A DNA stretch of 34,731 bases from Haplomitrium mnioides (GCA_049999725.1 JBNGIS010007156.1:1-34731); one strand, 5' to 3'; shown: positions 22,232-33,933, counted from the stretch's first letter. Notes: generated by a model from the sequence alone, not told the origin. Made by a program: numbers and translations.

Positions 22232-22413
22232 TTGCGTTAAGGTTGGGAGGCTTGTTGAAATACCAAGCTCGATACATATAGAACTCTTTCGGTTTAGTTA
22301 AGGTTGTTCGGCTTATTGAAATACCAATCTAGATTGCGTTAAGGTTGGGAGGCTTGTTGAAATACCAAGCTCGATGCCTATAGAACTCTTTCGATTTAGT
22401 TAAAATCTAGATT
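22232..22413 (+). repeat. Partial tandem duplication, 102-bp offset
   Basis: TTGCGTTAAGGTTGGGAGG followed by an AAGCTCGAT monomer, TAGAACTCTTTC and a TTTAGTTA start occurs at 22232 and again at 22334. The second copy is cut short at TTAAAATCTAGATTCC, where a monomer start is missing. Confidence 0.8.
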
Positions 22414-22942
22414 CCTGTAGAACTTGTTCGGTTGTGTTAAGGTTGGGAGGCTTGTTGAAACACCAATCTTGATAAGTGTAGAACTCCTCTGGTTGTGTCA
22501 AGGTTGGGAGGTTCCGTTGCAATAAGGTTGGAAGGCTTGTTGAAGTATCAAGCTCGATACGTATAGAACTTGTTCGATTGCGTTAAGGTTGGTAGGCTTG
22601 TTGAAATACCAAGCTGGATACGTGTAGAACTCGTTCAGTTGAGTGAAGGTTAAGAGGCTCTTTGAAATACCAATCTAGATTCATGTACAACTTGTTTGGT
22701 TGCGTTAAGGGTGGGAGCCTTATTAAAATACTATTCTCGATACATGTAGAACTCATTCAGTTGCGTTAAGGTAGGGAGATTCTATTGCATTAAGGTTGGA
22801 AGGCTTGTTGAAATACCAAGCTCTATACGTGTGGAGCTCGTTCAATTGCGTTAAGGTTGGAGGTTCGGTTGCATTAAGGTTGGAAGGCAGATACCAAGCT
22901 CGATACGTGTAGAACTCGTTCCGTTGAGATAAGGTTGGGAGG

Positions 22943-22990
22943 CTTAATGAAATACCAATCTACATACTTAATGAAATACCAATCTAGATA
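22943..22990 (+). repeat. Tandem duplication, 24-bp period
   Basis: The 24 bases from CTTAATGAAATACC to TAGATA occur twice in a row, with TACATA in the first copy and TAGATA in the second. Confidence 0.85.
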
Positions 22991-23639
22991 CTTGTAGAAC
23001 TTGTTCGGTTGTGTAAAGGTTGGGAGGCTTGCTACAATATGAATCTTTTTACGTGTAGAACTTGTCTAGTTGCATTAAGGTTGGGAGGATTGGTGTTTCG
23101 TGTAGAACTTATTCGTTTGAGTTAAGGTTTTGAGGCTTATTGAAATACCAATCTAGATCCCTTTAGAATTTGTTCCGTTGCATTCAGGCATTCAGGTTGG
23201 GAGGCTTGTTCAAATACCAATCTCGATACGTATAGAACTCATTCGGTTGCCTCTATTGGGAGGTTCGTTTGCATTAAGAATGGAAGGCTTGTTGAAATAT
23301 GAAGTTGGATATGTGTAGAACTCGTTTGGTTGCGTTGAGGTTGGGAGGCTTGTTGAAATACCAAGCTCGATACGTATAGAACTAGTTCTGTTGAGTTAAG
23401 GTTGGGAGGCTCAATGAAACACCAATCTAGATACCTGTAGAAATTTTTTGGTTGTGTTAAGGAAGGGAGGCTTGTTGAAATACCAATCTCGATACATCTA
23501 GAACTTGTTGGGTTGTGTTAAGGTTAGGAGGTTCCATTGCACTAAGGTTGAAAGGCTTGTTGAAACACCAAGCTGGATACGTGTAGAACTCGTTTGGTTG
23601 CGTTAAGGTTGGGAGGCTTGTTGAAATACCAAGCTTGAT

Positions 23640-25660
23640 ACGTGTAGAACTCGTTTGGTTGTGGTAAGGATTGGAGGCTTGGTATTTCGTGTAGAACTTG
23701 TTTGGTGAGTTAGGTTTGGGAGGCTTATTGCAATACCAATTTAGATACCTGTAGAACTTGTTCTATTGCATTATGGTTGGGAGGCTTGTTGAAATACCAA
23801 TCTTAGTACGTGTAGAACTTATTCGGTTGCGTTGCAGTTGGGAGGTTTGGTTGCATAAGGGTCTGGAGGCTTGTTCAAATACCAAGCTCGATGCATGTAG
23901 AACTTGTATGGTTGCGTGAAGGTTGGGAGGTTTGTTGAAATACCAACCTCCATACTAGTAGAATTTGCTAGGTTGCATCAAGGTTGGGAGCCTTATTGAA
24001 ATAGCAAGCTTGATACGTGTAGAATTTGTTTGGTTGCGCTGAGGTTGGGAGGCTTGTTGAAATACCAATCTTGATATGTGTAGAACTCAATCGATTGAGT
24101 TAAGGTTGGGAGGCTTTTTGAAATGCCAATCTAGATACCTATAGAACTTGGTCGATTGGGTTTAGGTTGGGAGGCATGTTGAAATACCAATCTCGATGCA
24201 TGTAGAACTAGTTCGGTTGAGGTAGAACTTGTTCAACTAGGTTAAAGTTGGAAGGTTTGGTTGCATTAAGGTTGGGAGGCTTGTTGACATACCAAACTTG
24301 ATAAGTGTTGAACTCGTTGGGTTGAGTTAAGATTGGGAGGCTTATTGAATACCAATCTAGATACTTGTCAAACTTTTCGGTTGCGTTAAGGTTGCTACGG
24401 TTGTTGAAACACCAAGCTTGATACATGGAGAACTCGTTCAGTTGAGTTAAGGTAGGGAGGCTTGTTGAAATACCAAGCCCTATACGTGTAGACCTTGTTC
24501 GGTTAAGTTAATGTTGGAGGACTTGTTGAAATACCAAGCTCAATACATATAGAACTAGTTCAGGTGTATTAGGGTTATGAGGCTTGTTGAAACACCAATC
24601 TCAATACCATTGGACCTCGTTTGGTTGCGTTCAGGTTGGGAGGTTTGGTTGCGTGAAGGTTGGGAGGCTTGTTGAAATAAAATTCTTGATACGTGTAGAA
24701 CTCGTTCGGTTGTGTAGAACTCGTTTGGTTGTGTAAAGATTGGTAGGTTCGGTTGCATAAAGGTTGGGATGCTTGTTCAACTATCGAGCTCGATATGTGT
24801 AAAACTTGTTTGGGTGCATTAAGGTTGAGAGGCTTCTTGAAATACCGAGCTCGATACTTGTAGAATTTGTTAGGTTACATTAATGTTTTGGAGGCTTGTT
24901 GAAATACCAAGCCGTATACAAGTAGAACTCGTTTGGTTGCATTAAGGTTGGGAGGCTTGTTTAAACATCAAGCTTGATAGGTGTAGAACTTGTTTGATTG
25001 CATTAAGGTTGGGAGGCTTGTTGAAATACCAAGCTCAATAAGTGTAGAGCTTGTTTCGCTGCGTCAAGGTTGGGAGGCTTTTTGAAATACTAAGCTCAAT
25101 ACGTGTAGAACTCGTTTGATTGCGCTCAAGTTGGGAGGCTTGTTGAAATACCAAACTCTATATGTGTAGAACTCGTTTGGTTGTGTTAAGGTTAGAAGGC
25201 TTCTTTAAATACGAAGCTCGATACGTGTAGAACATGTTTGGTTGTGTTAAGGTTGGGAGGCTAGTTGAAATACCAATCTCAATATGTGTAGAACTCGTTT
25301 GGTTGTGATAAGGTTGGGAGGTTCTGTTGCACTAAGGTTCAAAGGCTTGTTGAAATACCAAGCTGGAATCGTGTATAACTCCTTCCGTTCAATTCAGTTA
25401 TGGTTGGGAGGCTTATTGAAATACCAATCTAGAGAGCTATAGAACTTGTTTGTTTGCGTAAAGGTTGGGAGGCTTCTAAAACTACCAATCTTGATACGTG
25501 TAGAATTTGTTCGGTGGCGTTAAGGTTAGGAGGCTTGATTTTTCGTGTAGAACTTGTTCGGTTGAGTTAAGGTTTGGACACTTGATGGAATACCAATTTA
25601 GATACCTATAGAACTTGTTCGGTTGCGTTAGGGTTGGGAGGCTTGTTGAAATGCCAATCT
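23640..25660 (+). repeat. Long-range block, copy III
   Basis: The markers of copy I recur in order: GGTATTTCGTGTAG (23674), GGTCTGGAGG (23859), ATACTAGTAGAATT (23953), CTCAATCGATTGAG (24086), GTTGACATACC (24272), AAGCCCTATACG (24474), ATAAAATTCTTGATACG (24678) and TTAAACATCAAGCTTGATAGG (24961). The block extends further right, with ACGAAGCTCGATACGTG (25211) and a TTTTTCGTGTAG box (25540). Copy IV matches it at an offset of about 4.5 kb. Confidence 0.78.
24084..24101. repeat. 18-bp perfect palindrome
   Basis: AACTCAATCGATTGAGTT, identical to the copy II form, lies in block copy III. In copy IV only its left half remains, near 28571. Confidence 0.9.
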
Positions 25661-26792
25661 TAATACCTATGGATCTCGTTTGGTTGCATCAAGGTTGGGA
25701 GGTTCAGTTGCATTAAGGTTGGAAAGCTTGTTGGAATACCAAGTTTGATACGTGTAGAAGTTGTTCGGTTGCGTTAAGGTAGGGAGGCTTGCTCAAAAAC
25801 CAAGCTCGATACATGTAGAACTAGTTTGGTTGAGATAAGGTAGGGAGGCTTGTTGAAATAGCAATCTAGATACATGTAGAACTTGTTCGGTTGAGTTCAA
25901 GTTGGCGGGCTCGTTACAATACCAATCTTTATACGTGTAGAACTTGTTCCATTGCGTTACGGTTAGGATAGGAGGCTTGGTGTTTTGTGTAGAACTCATT
26001 CCGTTGAGTTAAGATTGCGAGGCTTATAGAAATACCAATCTAGATACCCAAAGAACTTGTTCGGTTGCGTTGAGGTTGGGAGGCTTGTTGAAATACCAAT
26101 CTCGATATGGGTATAACTCATTCAGTTGCATTTAGGTTGGGAGGTTTGTTTGCATTAAGTTTGGAAAGCTTATTGAAATATCTAGCTCGATACATGTAGA
26201 GCTCGTTTGGTTGTGTTAAGGGTGGGAGGCTTGTTGAAATACCAAGCTCAATACATGCAAACTCGCTTGGTTGAGTTAAGATTGGGAGGCTCATTGAAAA
26301 AACAATCTAGAAACCTATAGAGCTTGTTCGGTTGTGTTAAGGTTGGAAGGCTTGTTGAAATACCAATCTCGATACGTGTAAAACTCTTTCATTTGCGTTA
26401 AGGTTGGGTGGTTTGGTTGCATTGAGGTTGGAAAGCTTGTTGAAATACCAATCTTGATACGTGTAGAACTCGTTTGGTTGCATTAAGGTTGGGAGGCATG
26501 TTGAAATACCAAGCTCGATACATGTAGAACTCATTTGGTTGAGTTAAGGTTGGGAGGCTCAATGAAATACCAATCTAGATTCTTGTAGAACTTGTTTGGT
26601 TGCATTAAGGTTGGGAGGCTTTTTGAAATACCAATCTTGATAAAATTAGAACTTGTTCGGTTGCGTGAAGGTTGGGAGGCTTGTTGAAATACCAAGCTCG
26701 ATACGTATAGAACTCTTACGGTTCAGTTAAGGTTGTAGGGCTCATTGAAATACCGATCTAGATTCCTGTAGAACTTGTTTGGTTGTGTTTAG

Positions 26793-26975
26793 GTTGGGAG
26801 GCTTGTTGAAATACCAATCTTGATAAGTGTAGAGCTCGTCCATTTGTGTCAAGGTTGGGAGGCTTGTTGAAATACCAATCTTGATAAGTGTAGAGCTCGT
26901 CTATTTGTGTCAAGGTTGGGAGGCTTGTTGAAATACCAATCTTGATAAGTGTAGAGCTCGTCCATTTGTGTCAAG
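26793..26975 (+). repeat. Three nearly identical 61-bp monomers
   Basis: Copies at 26793-26853, 26854-26914 and 26915-26975 share the unusual GTAGAGCTCGTCCATTTGTG. I see one substitution in the middle copy (CCATTT to CTATTT). Neighbouring monomers differ at many sites, so this amplification is young. A related single monomer lies near 22450-22500. Confidence 0.92.
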
Positions 26976-28149
26976 GTTGGGAGGTTCCATTGCACTAACG
27001 TTGGAAGACTTGTTGAAGTATTAAGCTTGATACGTATAGAACTGGTTCGGTTGAATTAAGGTTGGGAGGCTTGTTAAAATACCAAGCTGAATACATGTAG
27101 AACTCGTTTGATTGAGTTATGGTTGGGAGGCTCTTTGAAATACCAATCTAGATTCATGTAGAACTTGTTTGGTTGCGTTAAGGTTGGGAGCCTTGCTAAA
27201 ATACTAATCTTGATACGTGTAGAACTCGTCCAATTGCGTTAAGGTTGGGAGGTTCTATTGCATTAAGGTTGGATGGAGGTTCGGTTGCAATAAGGTTGGA
27301 AGGGTTGTTGAGATGCGAAGCTTGCTAGGTGTAGAACTCATTCGGTTGAAATAAGGTTGGGAGGCTTACTAAAATAACAATCTAGATACTTGTAGAACTT
27401 GTTCGGTTGCGTAAAGGGTTGGAGGCTTGTTACAATACCAATCTTTTTACGTGTAGAACTCGTTTAGTTGCATTAAGGTTGGGAGGCTTGGTGGTTCGTA
27501 TAGAACTCGTTTGTTTGAGTAAAGGTTGGGAGGCTTATTGAAATACCAGTGTAGATCCCTTTAGAACTTGTTCTGTTGCGTTCAGGTTGGGAGGCTTGTT
27601 GAAATACCAATCTCGATAGGTATAGAATCATTTGATTGCGTCTATTGGGAGGTTCGTTTGCATTAAGAATGGAAGGCTTGTTAAAATATCAAGCTCGATA
27701 CGTGTAGAACTCATTCGGTTGCATTAAAGTTGGGAGGCTTGTTGAAATACCAAGCTCGATACATGTAGAAGTAGTTCGGTTGAGTTAAGGTTGGGAGGCT
27801 CATTGAAATACCAATCTAGATACTTGTAGTGCCTGTTTGGTTGTGTTAAGGTTGGGAGGCTTGTTGAAATACCAATCTCGATACGTCTAGAACTCGTTTG
27901 GTTCTGTTAAGGTTGAAAGGTTCCGTTGCACAAAGGTTGGAAGGCTTGTTGAAACACCAAGCTAGATATGTGTAGAACTTGTTTGGTTGCATTAAGGTTG
28001 GGAGGCTTGTTGAAATACCAAGCTTGATACTTGTAGAACTCGTTTGGTTGAGTTATTGTTTGGAGACTTATTGAAATACCAATCTTGATACTTGTAGAAC
28101 TTGTTGGGTTGCGTTTAGGTTGGGAGGCTTGTTAAAATACAAATCTTGA

Positions 28150-30200
28150 TACATGTAGAACTTATTAGATTGTGTTTAGGTTTGGAGGCTTGGTATTTCG
28201 TGTAGTAATCATTCATTTGACTTAAGTTTGGGAGGCGTATTGGAATACCAATCTAGATACATGTAGAACTTGTTCAATTGCGTTATGGTTGGGAGGCTTG
28301 TTGAAATACCAATCTTAGTACATGTAGAACAGGTTTGGTTGCGTAAAGGTCTGGAGGCTTGTTCAAATACCAAGCTCGATGCGTGTAGAATCCGTTTGGT
28401 TGCGTGAAGGTTGGGAGGCTTGTTGAAATACCAAACTCGATACTAGTAGAATTTGTTAGGTTGCGTCAAGGTTGGGAGCCTTTTTGAAATAGCAAGCTCG
28501 ATATGTGTAGAAACTGTTCGGTTGGAGTAAGGTTGGGAGGCTTGTAGAAATACCAATCTTGATACATGTAGAACTCAATCTAGATACCTGTAGAACTTGG
28601 TCTATTGCGTTTAGGTTGGGAGGCTTGTTGAAGTACCAATCTCGATACATGTAGAACTCGTATGATTGAGGTAGAACTCATTCGGTTGCATTTAGGTTAG
28701 AAGGTTCGGTTGCATTAAGGTTGGGAGGCTTGTTGACATACCAAACTTGATACGTGTACAACTCGTTCCGTTGAGTTAAGATTGGGAGGCTTATTGAATA
28801 CCAAACTAGATAATTGTAGAACTTTTTGGTTGCGTTAAGGTTGCTAAGCTTGTTGAAACACCAAGCTTGATACATGCAGATCTCATTTGGTTGAGTTAAG
28901 GTTGGGAGACTTGTTGAAATACCAAGCCCTGTTCGTGTAGACCTTGTTCGGTTAAGTTAATGTTGGAGAGCTTGTTGAAATACCAAGCTCAATACATATA
29001 GAACTAGTTCATGTGCATTAAGGTTATCAGGGTTGTTGAAATACCAATCTCGATACCTTTGGAACTCATTCGGTTGCGTTTAGGTTGGGAGGTTTGGTTG
29101 CATTGAGGTTGGGAGGCTTAGTGAAATACCAAGCTCGATATGTGTTGAACTTGTTTGGTTGCGTGAAGGTTGGGAGGCTTGTTGAAATAAAATTCTTGAT
29201 ACTTGTAGAACTCGTTCGGTTGTGTTAAGGTTGGTAGGTTCGATTGCATAAAGGTTGGGAAGCTTATTCAAATACCGAGCTCGATACGTGTAGAACTCAT
29301 TTGGTTGCGTTAAGGTTGGGAGGCTTGTTGAAATACCTAGCTCAATACTTGTAGAATTTGTTGGGTTACATTAAAGCTTTGGAGGCTTGTTGAAATACCA
29401 AGCCCTATACAAGTAGAACTTGTTTGGTTGCATTAAGGTTGGGAGGCTTGTTTAAACATCAAGCTTGATAGGTGTAAAAAGTGTTTGATTGTGTTAGGGT
29501 TGGGAGGCTTGTTGAAATACCAAGCTCTATTAGTGAGGAACTTGTTTTGTTGCGTCAAGGTTGGAAGGCTTTTTGAAACACCAAGCTCAATACGCGTAGA
29601 ACTCCTTCGATTGCGTTCACGTTGGGAGGATTGTTGAAATACAAAGCTTTATGCATGTAGAACTCGTTTGGTTGTGTTAAGGTTAGAAGGCTTCTTCAAA
29701 TACGAAGCTCGATACGTGTAGAACATGTTTGGTTGCATTAAGGTTGGGAGGCTAGTTGAAATACCAATCTCGATACGTGTAGAACTCATTCGGTTGTGTC
29801 AAGGTTGGGAGGTTCTGTTGCACTAAGGTTCAAAGGCTTGTTGAAATACAAGCTGGATACGTGTAGAACTCCTTACAGTTGCATTAAGGTTGGGAGGCTT
29901 GTTGAAATACCAAGCTTGATACGTGTAGAATTCATTTTCTTCAATTCAGTTATGATTGGGAGGCTTATTGAAATACCAATATAGATACTTATAGAACTTG
30001 TATGGTTGCGTTAAGGTTGGGTGGCTTCAAAAAATACCAATCTCAATACATGTAGTACTCATTCGGTTGTGTTAAGGTTAAGAGGCTTGGTATTTCGTGT
30101 AGAGCATGTTTGATTGAGTTAAGGTTTGGACACTTGATGGAATACCAATCTAGATAGCTATAGAACTTGTTCGGTTGCATTTGGGTTGGTAGGATTGTTG
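28150..30200 (+). repeat. Long-range block, copy IV
   Basis: Marker order equals copy III: GGTATTTCGTGTAG (28192), GGTCTGGAGG (28348), ATACTAGTAGAATT (28440), GAACTTGGTCTATTGCG (28593), GTTGACATACC (28732), AAGCCCTG (28925), ATAAAATTCTTGATAC (29188), TTAAACATCAAGCTTGATAGG (29452), ACGAAGCTCGATACGTG (29702) and GGTATTTCGTGTAG (30088). A deletion has removed the right half of the CTCAATCGATTGAG palindrome and most of one monomer near 28578. Confidence 0.78.
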
Positions 30201-30540
30201 AAATACCAATCTTAATGCTTGTGGATCTTGTTTGGTTGCATTAAGGTTGGGAGGTTCGGTTGTATAAAGGTTGGGAGGCTTGTTCAAAGACCAAGCTCGA
30301 TACGTGTAGAACTTGTTCGGTTGCATGAAGGCTAAGAGGCTTGTTGAAATACCAACCTTGATACTTGTATAATTTGCTAGGTTACGTCAAGGTTGGAAAG
30401 CTTGTTGAAATACCAAGCTCTATACAAGTAGAGTTCGTTCAGTTGCATTAATGTTGAGAGGCTTGTTTAAATACCAAGCTCGATACGTGTAGAACTCATT
30501 CAATTGCATTAAGGTTGGGAGGCTCGTTGAAACACCAAGC

Positions 30541-30658
30541 TCTATAAGTGTAGAACTTGTTTGGTTGGGTCAAGGTTGGGAGGCTTGTGGAAACCAAGCT
30601 CTATAAGTGTAGAACTTGTTTGGTTGTGTCAAGGTTGGGAGGCTTGTGGAAATACCAA
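30541..30658 (+). repeat. Tandem duplication, 59-bp period
   Basis: TCTATAAGTGTAGAACTTG with GGAGGCTTGTGGAAA occurs twice. The copy junction lost two bases (GTGGAAACCAAGC in place of GTGGAAATACCAAGC). Confidence 0.85.
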
Positions 30659-30750
30659 GCTCGATGCGTGCAAAACTCGGTCGATTGCATTGAGGTTCGG
30701 AGGCTTGTTGAAATACCAAGCTCTGAACGTGTAGAACTCATTCGGTTGCG

Positions 30751-30872
30751 TTAGGGTTAGGAGGCTTCTTCAAATACCAAGCTCAATATGTGTAGAACTC
30801 ATTTGGTTGCATTAGGGTTAGGAGGCTTCTTCAAATACCAAGCTCGATATGTGTAGAACTCGTTCGAATGCA
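30751..30872 (+). repeat. Tandem duplication, 61-bp period
   Basis: Two monomers start TTAGGGTTAGGAGGCTTC, at 30751 and 30812, and are nearly identical up to ATATGTGTAGAACTC. A related monomer is at about 31849. Confidence 0.85.
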
Positions 30873-31989
30873 TCAAGGTTGAGAGGCCTTTTGAAATATC
30901 AATCTCAAGATGTGTAGAACTGGTTAAGTTGCGTTAAGGTTGGGAGGTTCTGTTGCATAAAGGTTGGAAGACTTGATGAAATACCAAGTTCCATACTTGT
31001 AGAACTCGTTCCGTTGTGTAAAGGTTGGGAGGCTTGTTGAAATACCAATCTCGATACGTGTAGAGTTTGTTTGGTTGCATTAAGGTTAGGAGGTTTCATT
31101 GCATTAGGGTTGGAAGGCTTGTTGAAATACCAAGCTTGGTACCTGTAGAACGTATTCGGTTGCGTAAAGGATGGGAGGCTTGTTGAAATACTAAGCTCGA
31201 TATGTATAGAACTTGTTCGGCTGAGTCAAGGTTGGGAGGCTTTTTCAAACACCAATCTAGATGCTTGTACAACTTGTTCAGCTGCATTGATGTTAGGAGG
31301 CTTGTTAAAATAGCAATCTTGATACGTGTAGAACTCATTTGGTTGCGTTAAAGTGAGGAGGCTTGATATTTTGTTTAGAACTCGTTCAGTTGAGTGAAGG
31401 TTGGCAAGCTTAGTGAAATACCAATCTAGATTTCTGTAGAACTTGTTCTATTGCTTTAAGGTTGGGAGGCTTGTTGAAACACCAATCTCGATGTGTAGAA
31501 GTCATTGGGTTGCATCTAGGTTGGGAGGTTTGTTTGCATTAAGGTTGGAAGGCTTGTTAAAATATCAAGCTCGATACGTGTAGAACTTGTTCGAATGCAT
31601 TAAGGTTGGGAGGCTTATTGAAATACCAAGCTCCATACGTGTAGAACTAGTTCGGTTGAGTGAAGGTTGGGAGGCTTGTTGAAATACCAAGCTGGATACG
31701 TGTAGAACTCATTTGGTTGCGTTAAGGTTGGGAGGCTCGTTGAAACACCAAGCTCTAGAAGTGTAGAACTCATTTGGTTGTGTCAAGGTTGGGATGCTTG
31801 TTGAAATACCAAGCTTTGAACATGTAGAACTTGTTCGGTTGCGTACGGGTTAGGAGGCTTCTTCAAATACCAAGCTCGATACTTGTGGAACTCGTTTGGT
31901 TGCATTAATGTTGAGAGGCTTTTTGAAATACCAATCTCCATAAGTGTAGAACTAGTTTGGTTGCGTTAAGGTTGGGAGGTTTGGTTGCA

Positions 31990-32005
31990 TAAAGGGTGGT
32001 GTAAA
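31990..32005. other. Abrupt end of the satellite
   Basis: Monomer sequence is recognisable up to TTGCATAAAGG (ending near 31996) and then stops within a monomer at GTGGTGTAAAAAGAG. The sharp edge fits an insertion or a rearrangement breakpoint. The first bases TGGTG or TGTAAAA could be the TG start of a long terminal repeat, but no second border is available in the window. Confidence 0.75.
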
Positions 32006-33002
32006 AAGAGAACTCAGAAACCAACTATCGCTCCCATGTTTCTGGCCTTAACCTTTCCAGGCTTTGTTTCGAGACAGGGGAGGATAGGTTTACGGGCTTT
32101 GAGTTTCTTTTCTGAGATGGCCCCTTGCCAGTTACCACTTTCAGACCTTAAGGACTCTTCCTCTCCTTACAGGCTTGGTATACTTCTCTCACTCTTCTTC
32201 TTCACACACTCAAGTCAGACATTCAGTACCATAAACAGGTCCACATTCATTAAACCCAGTTGTGATGTGTGATTCTTCCTCTTTATTCTTAGGACCCAAT
32301 GACTTAGGCCTTGCCACCTTATTTGTGCTTGGATAGAATGGTGTTGGTGACATGCACAGCTGAACACTACAACAGGCTGGACTCCCCCTCTCAAGGTTGT
32401 CACAGAACTGATCTAGATTATCCTAACTATCCTAACATGCACTAATCCCTAACTATGCAAACAGGATCAGGAACAAAGAGCATTCACCCCCATTATGCCA
32501 GACTTGTGTCAAGGGATTGGACTCTCCCTTCAAGTGTGTTCTTAGGGTCTGCTCAACTAATCCTATGTCCACTAATCTAACAACTCAAAGGGACACACAT
32601 GCAGAAAGGCAATCTAACTACACATATACGAACAAACACATTTATACAATATATGCAAGAGAAAACACAGTACTTGAAGGCCCTCTGGAATTCTAACTAA
32701 ATGATACTTCCCTTGTAAATCCCGCTGCCTTACAACTACAGCCCAACAACCCACACACCCTTCACTCTAGATAGTTTTTCAACTTCCCTCGCGAGAAGCC
32801 CTGCCTTTACTTCCTCAAGCTAGGAAGAGAGTTTCTTTGACTTCCACCTCTGGAAGACAGCTTTACCAGCTGCAGGTAGCCCACTCCACCCTCGAGCCTT
32901 GACGAGTCTTACTATGCAATGCACCGGCACTGGCACAGCCCCCTCCCTCTCAGCTCCACTTGAGAAATAACACACCAGAGTGTCTTCAGAACACTCTGGG
33001 CT
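31998..33002. other. Non-satellite DNA, no gene recognised
   Basis: This kilobase is rich in C and T on the + strand and unrelated to the satellite. Open frames of 60-95 codons exist on both strands but show no recognisable motif, and the largest (31985-32272) begins inside the satellite. A weak duplication may be present: GGACTCCCCCTCTCAAGG at 32379 and GGACTCTCCCTTCAAG at 32519, followed by GCACTAATCCCTAAC (32440) and CCACTAATCTAAC (32569). It could be part of a transposable element or decayed intergenic DNA. Confidence 0.55.
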
Positions 33003-33542
33003 GATGCTCACACACAAGGAACGGCAGAGACAACCCCAAGCTCCTCACTTAGCGGCCTCTTCCGAAGTCATAACTGGCCAGAATCCCTTCGAATCTACGT
33101 ATTAGTAACCCTCCGCTCTAGTCCACCGGCAAGGATGAGGTCACCTAGGTCTCCCTCCAATCCTCCTCTAAATCCCCCTGGCCCCTTGGAGCTAGTACCC
33201 CTGCTTCACGTTGATCCTCACTGAATTCCCACTCCAGCCACCCCTCGTTGCGGTTTCCTTGTCCTCAAGTCGTGATGCTTCTACACAAAGAATGCAGAGA
33301 AGACCCCAAGTCCTCCAATGGTGGCCTCTCCCGAAGTCCATGCTGACTAGAATACAATCGAGACACCGTATCAGTAACCCTCCGCCCTGGTCCGCCTGCA
33401 AGGATGAGGTCACTTGGGTCTCCCCCCAGTCCTCCTCTAAATCCCCCAGTTTCCCTTGAGCGAGTACCCCTGCTTCACGTTGTCTTGTCAGTGAATTCAA
33501 ATCCCAGCCCCCCTTCGTTGCGATTCCCCTTTGCATGCAGTC
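33003..33542. repeat. Two-copy tandem repeat, about 270 bp
   Basis: Copies at 33003-33273 and 33274-33542 share GATGCT, CAGAGA, ACCCCAAG, GGCCTCT, CCGAAGTC, GTAACCCTCCGC, AAGGATGAGGTCAC, TCCTCCTCTAAATCCCCC, GTACCCCTGCTTCACGTTG and TCGTTGCG in the same order. They differ at many sites, so the duplication is not recent. A fragment at 33567-33595 (TGCATCAACCTCAAAGAATTC) may be the start of a third copy. Tandem blocks of this kind are common in non-coding parts of plant retrotransposons, but no diagnostic domain is present. Confidence 0.85.
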
Positions 33543-33810
33543 GCCCCGCGCCTTGAGATTGCCTGTGCATCAACCTCAAAGAATTCGATGATCGCCAAGG
33601 TATACTCCTCTTGCCCGCTGCCCCCCCGACGCCCGATCCCATGAAAGGTCCTTAATCCCGTTATCTCCTAGGGCTGGAAAGTGACGACGCGTGGCGCTTG
33701 TCAGTTAATTTCGTTGCAACGGACAAGTAGCGCACGCCTCGTGTCCAACAGTTGGTCGAGGAAAAGCCAAGAACAACGGTAACAGCTCCGAGGAATCTTA
33801 CGGGAAGAGA

Positions 33811-33910
33811 TTCCGCAGATTCCCATAGAATCGAGTCCGAAGAGGCGCTTCGGAACCGAGTTCCGCAGTGCCCCACGGAACCGACTCCAAGGAATCTCCT
33901 TAGATCCCCC
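33811..33910. repeat. Degenerate tandem repeat, about 50 bp
   Basis: TTCCGCAGATTCCCATAGAATCGAGTCCGAAG (starting 33811; first part quoted as TTCCGCAG then CCCATAGAATCGAGTCC) resembles TTCCGCAG, CCCCACGGAACCGACTCC starting 33861. The offset is 50 bp and the copies are diverged. Confidence 0.6.
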
Positions 33911-33933
33911 CGTAGATGCTTCTTCTTTCTCCT

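Larger units (their letters stand above)
17179..31997. repeat. Irregular satellite region of diverged 61-bp monomers
   Basis: The 407-bp order stops near 17178 and is followed by tandem monomers of about 60-61 bp in the same orientation. The typical variant has AAGCTCGATACGTGTAGAAC or AATCTAGATACTTGTAGAAC in the second half. The first half (GTTAAGGTTGGGAGG, TTGAAATACC) is much better conserved than the second. Short A'-like modules (GGGAGGTTCGGTTGCATTAAGG) recur, so that truncation predates the 407-bp HOR or was shared later. Monomers are more diverged here than in the HOR array, as is usual at the older edge of a satellite. No coding or RNA gene is seen in these 14.8 kb. Confidence 0.93.

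Noticed and set aside
30751-30823. Telomere-like TTAGGGTTAGG at two monomer starts
   Set aside because: It is a point variant of the usual TTAAGGTTGGG monomer start in a local duplication, and no tandem telomere run exists.
1237-31338. Recurring minus-strand open frames of 63-115 codons rich in N, T, P and S
   Set aside because: They are the complement of the same monomer and occur wherever the monomer lacks stops in that frame. No recognised motif is present, and two of them run through N runs.
17179-31997. CRISPR-like appearance: a conserved 30-base half alternating with a variable 31-base half
   Set aside because: The variable halves are all related to each other (GATACGTGTAGAAC, TAGATACTTGTAGAAC) and are not unrelated spacers. 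There is no leader and no cas gene, and the array is 30 kb long with N gaps, as in a eukaryotic satellite.
1-31997. CENP-B box as centromere evidence
   Set aside because: No match to the CENP-B consensus core is seen in the monomer or the HOR. Centromere function stays unproven.
31985-32272. 95-codon open frame across the satellite border
   Set aside because: It begins inside the satellite and crosses the breakpoint, so it is a chance frame.
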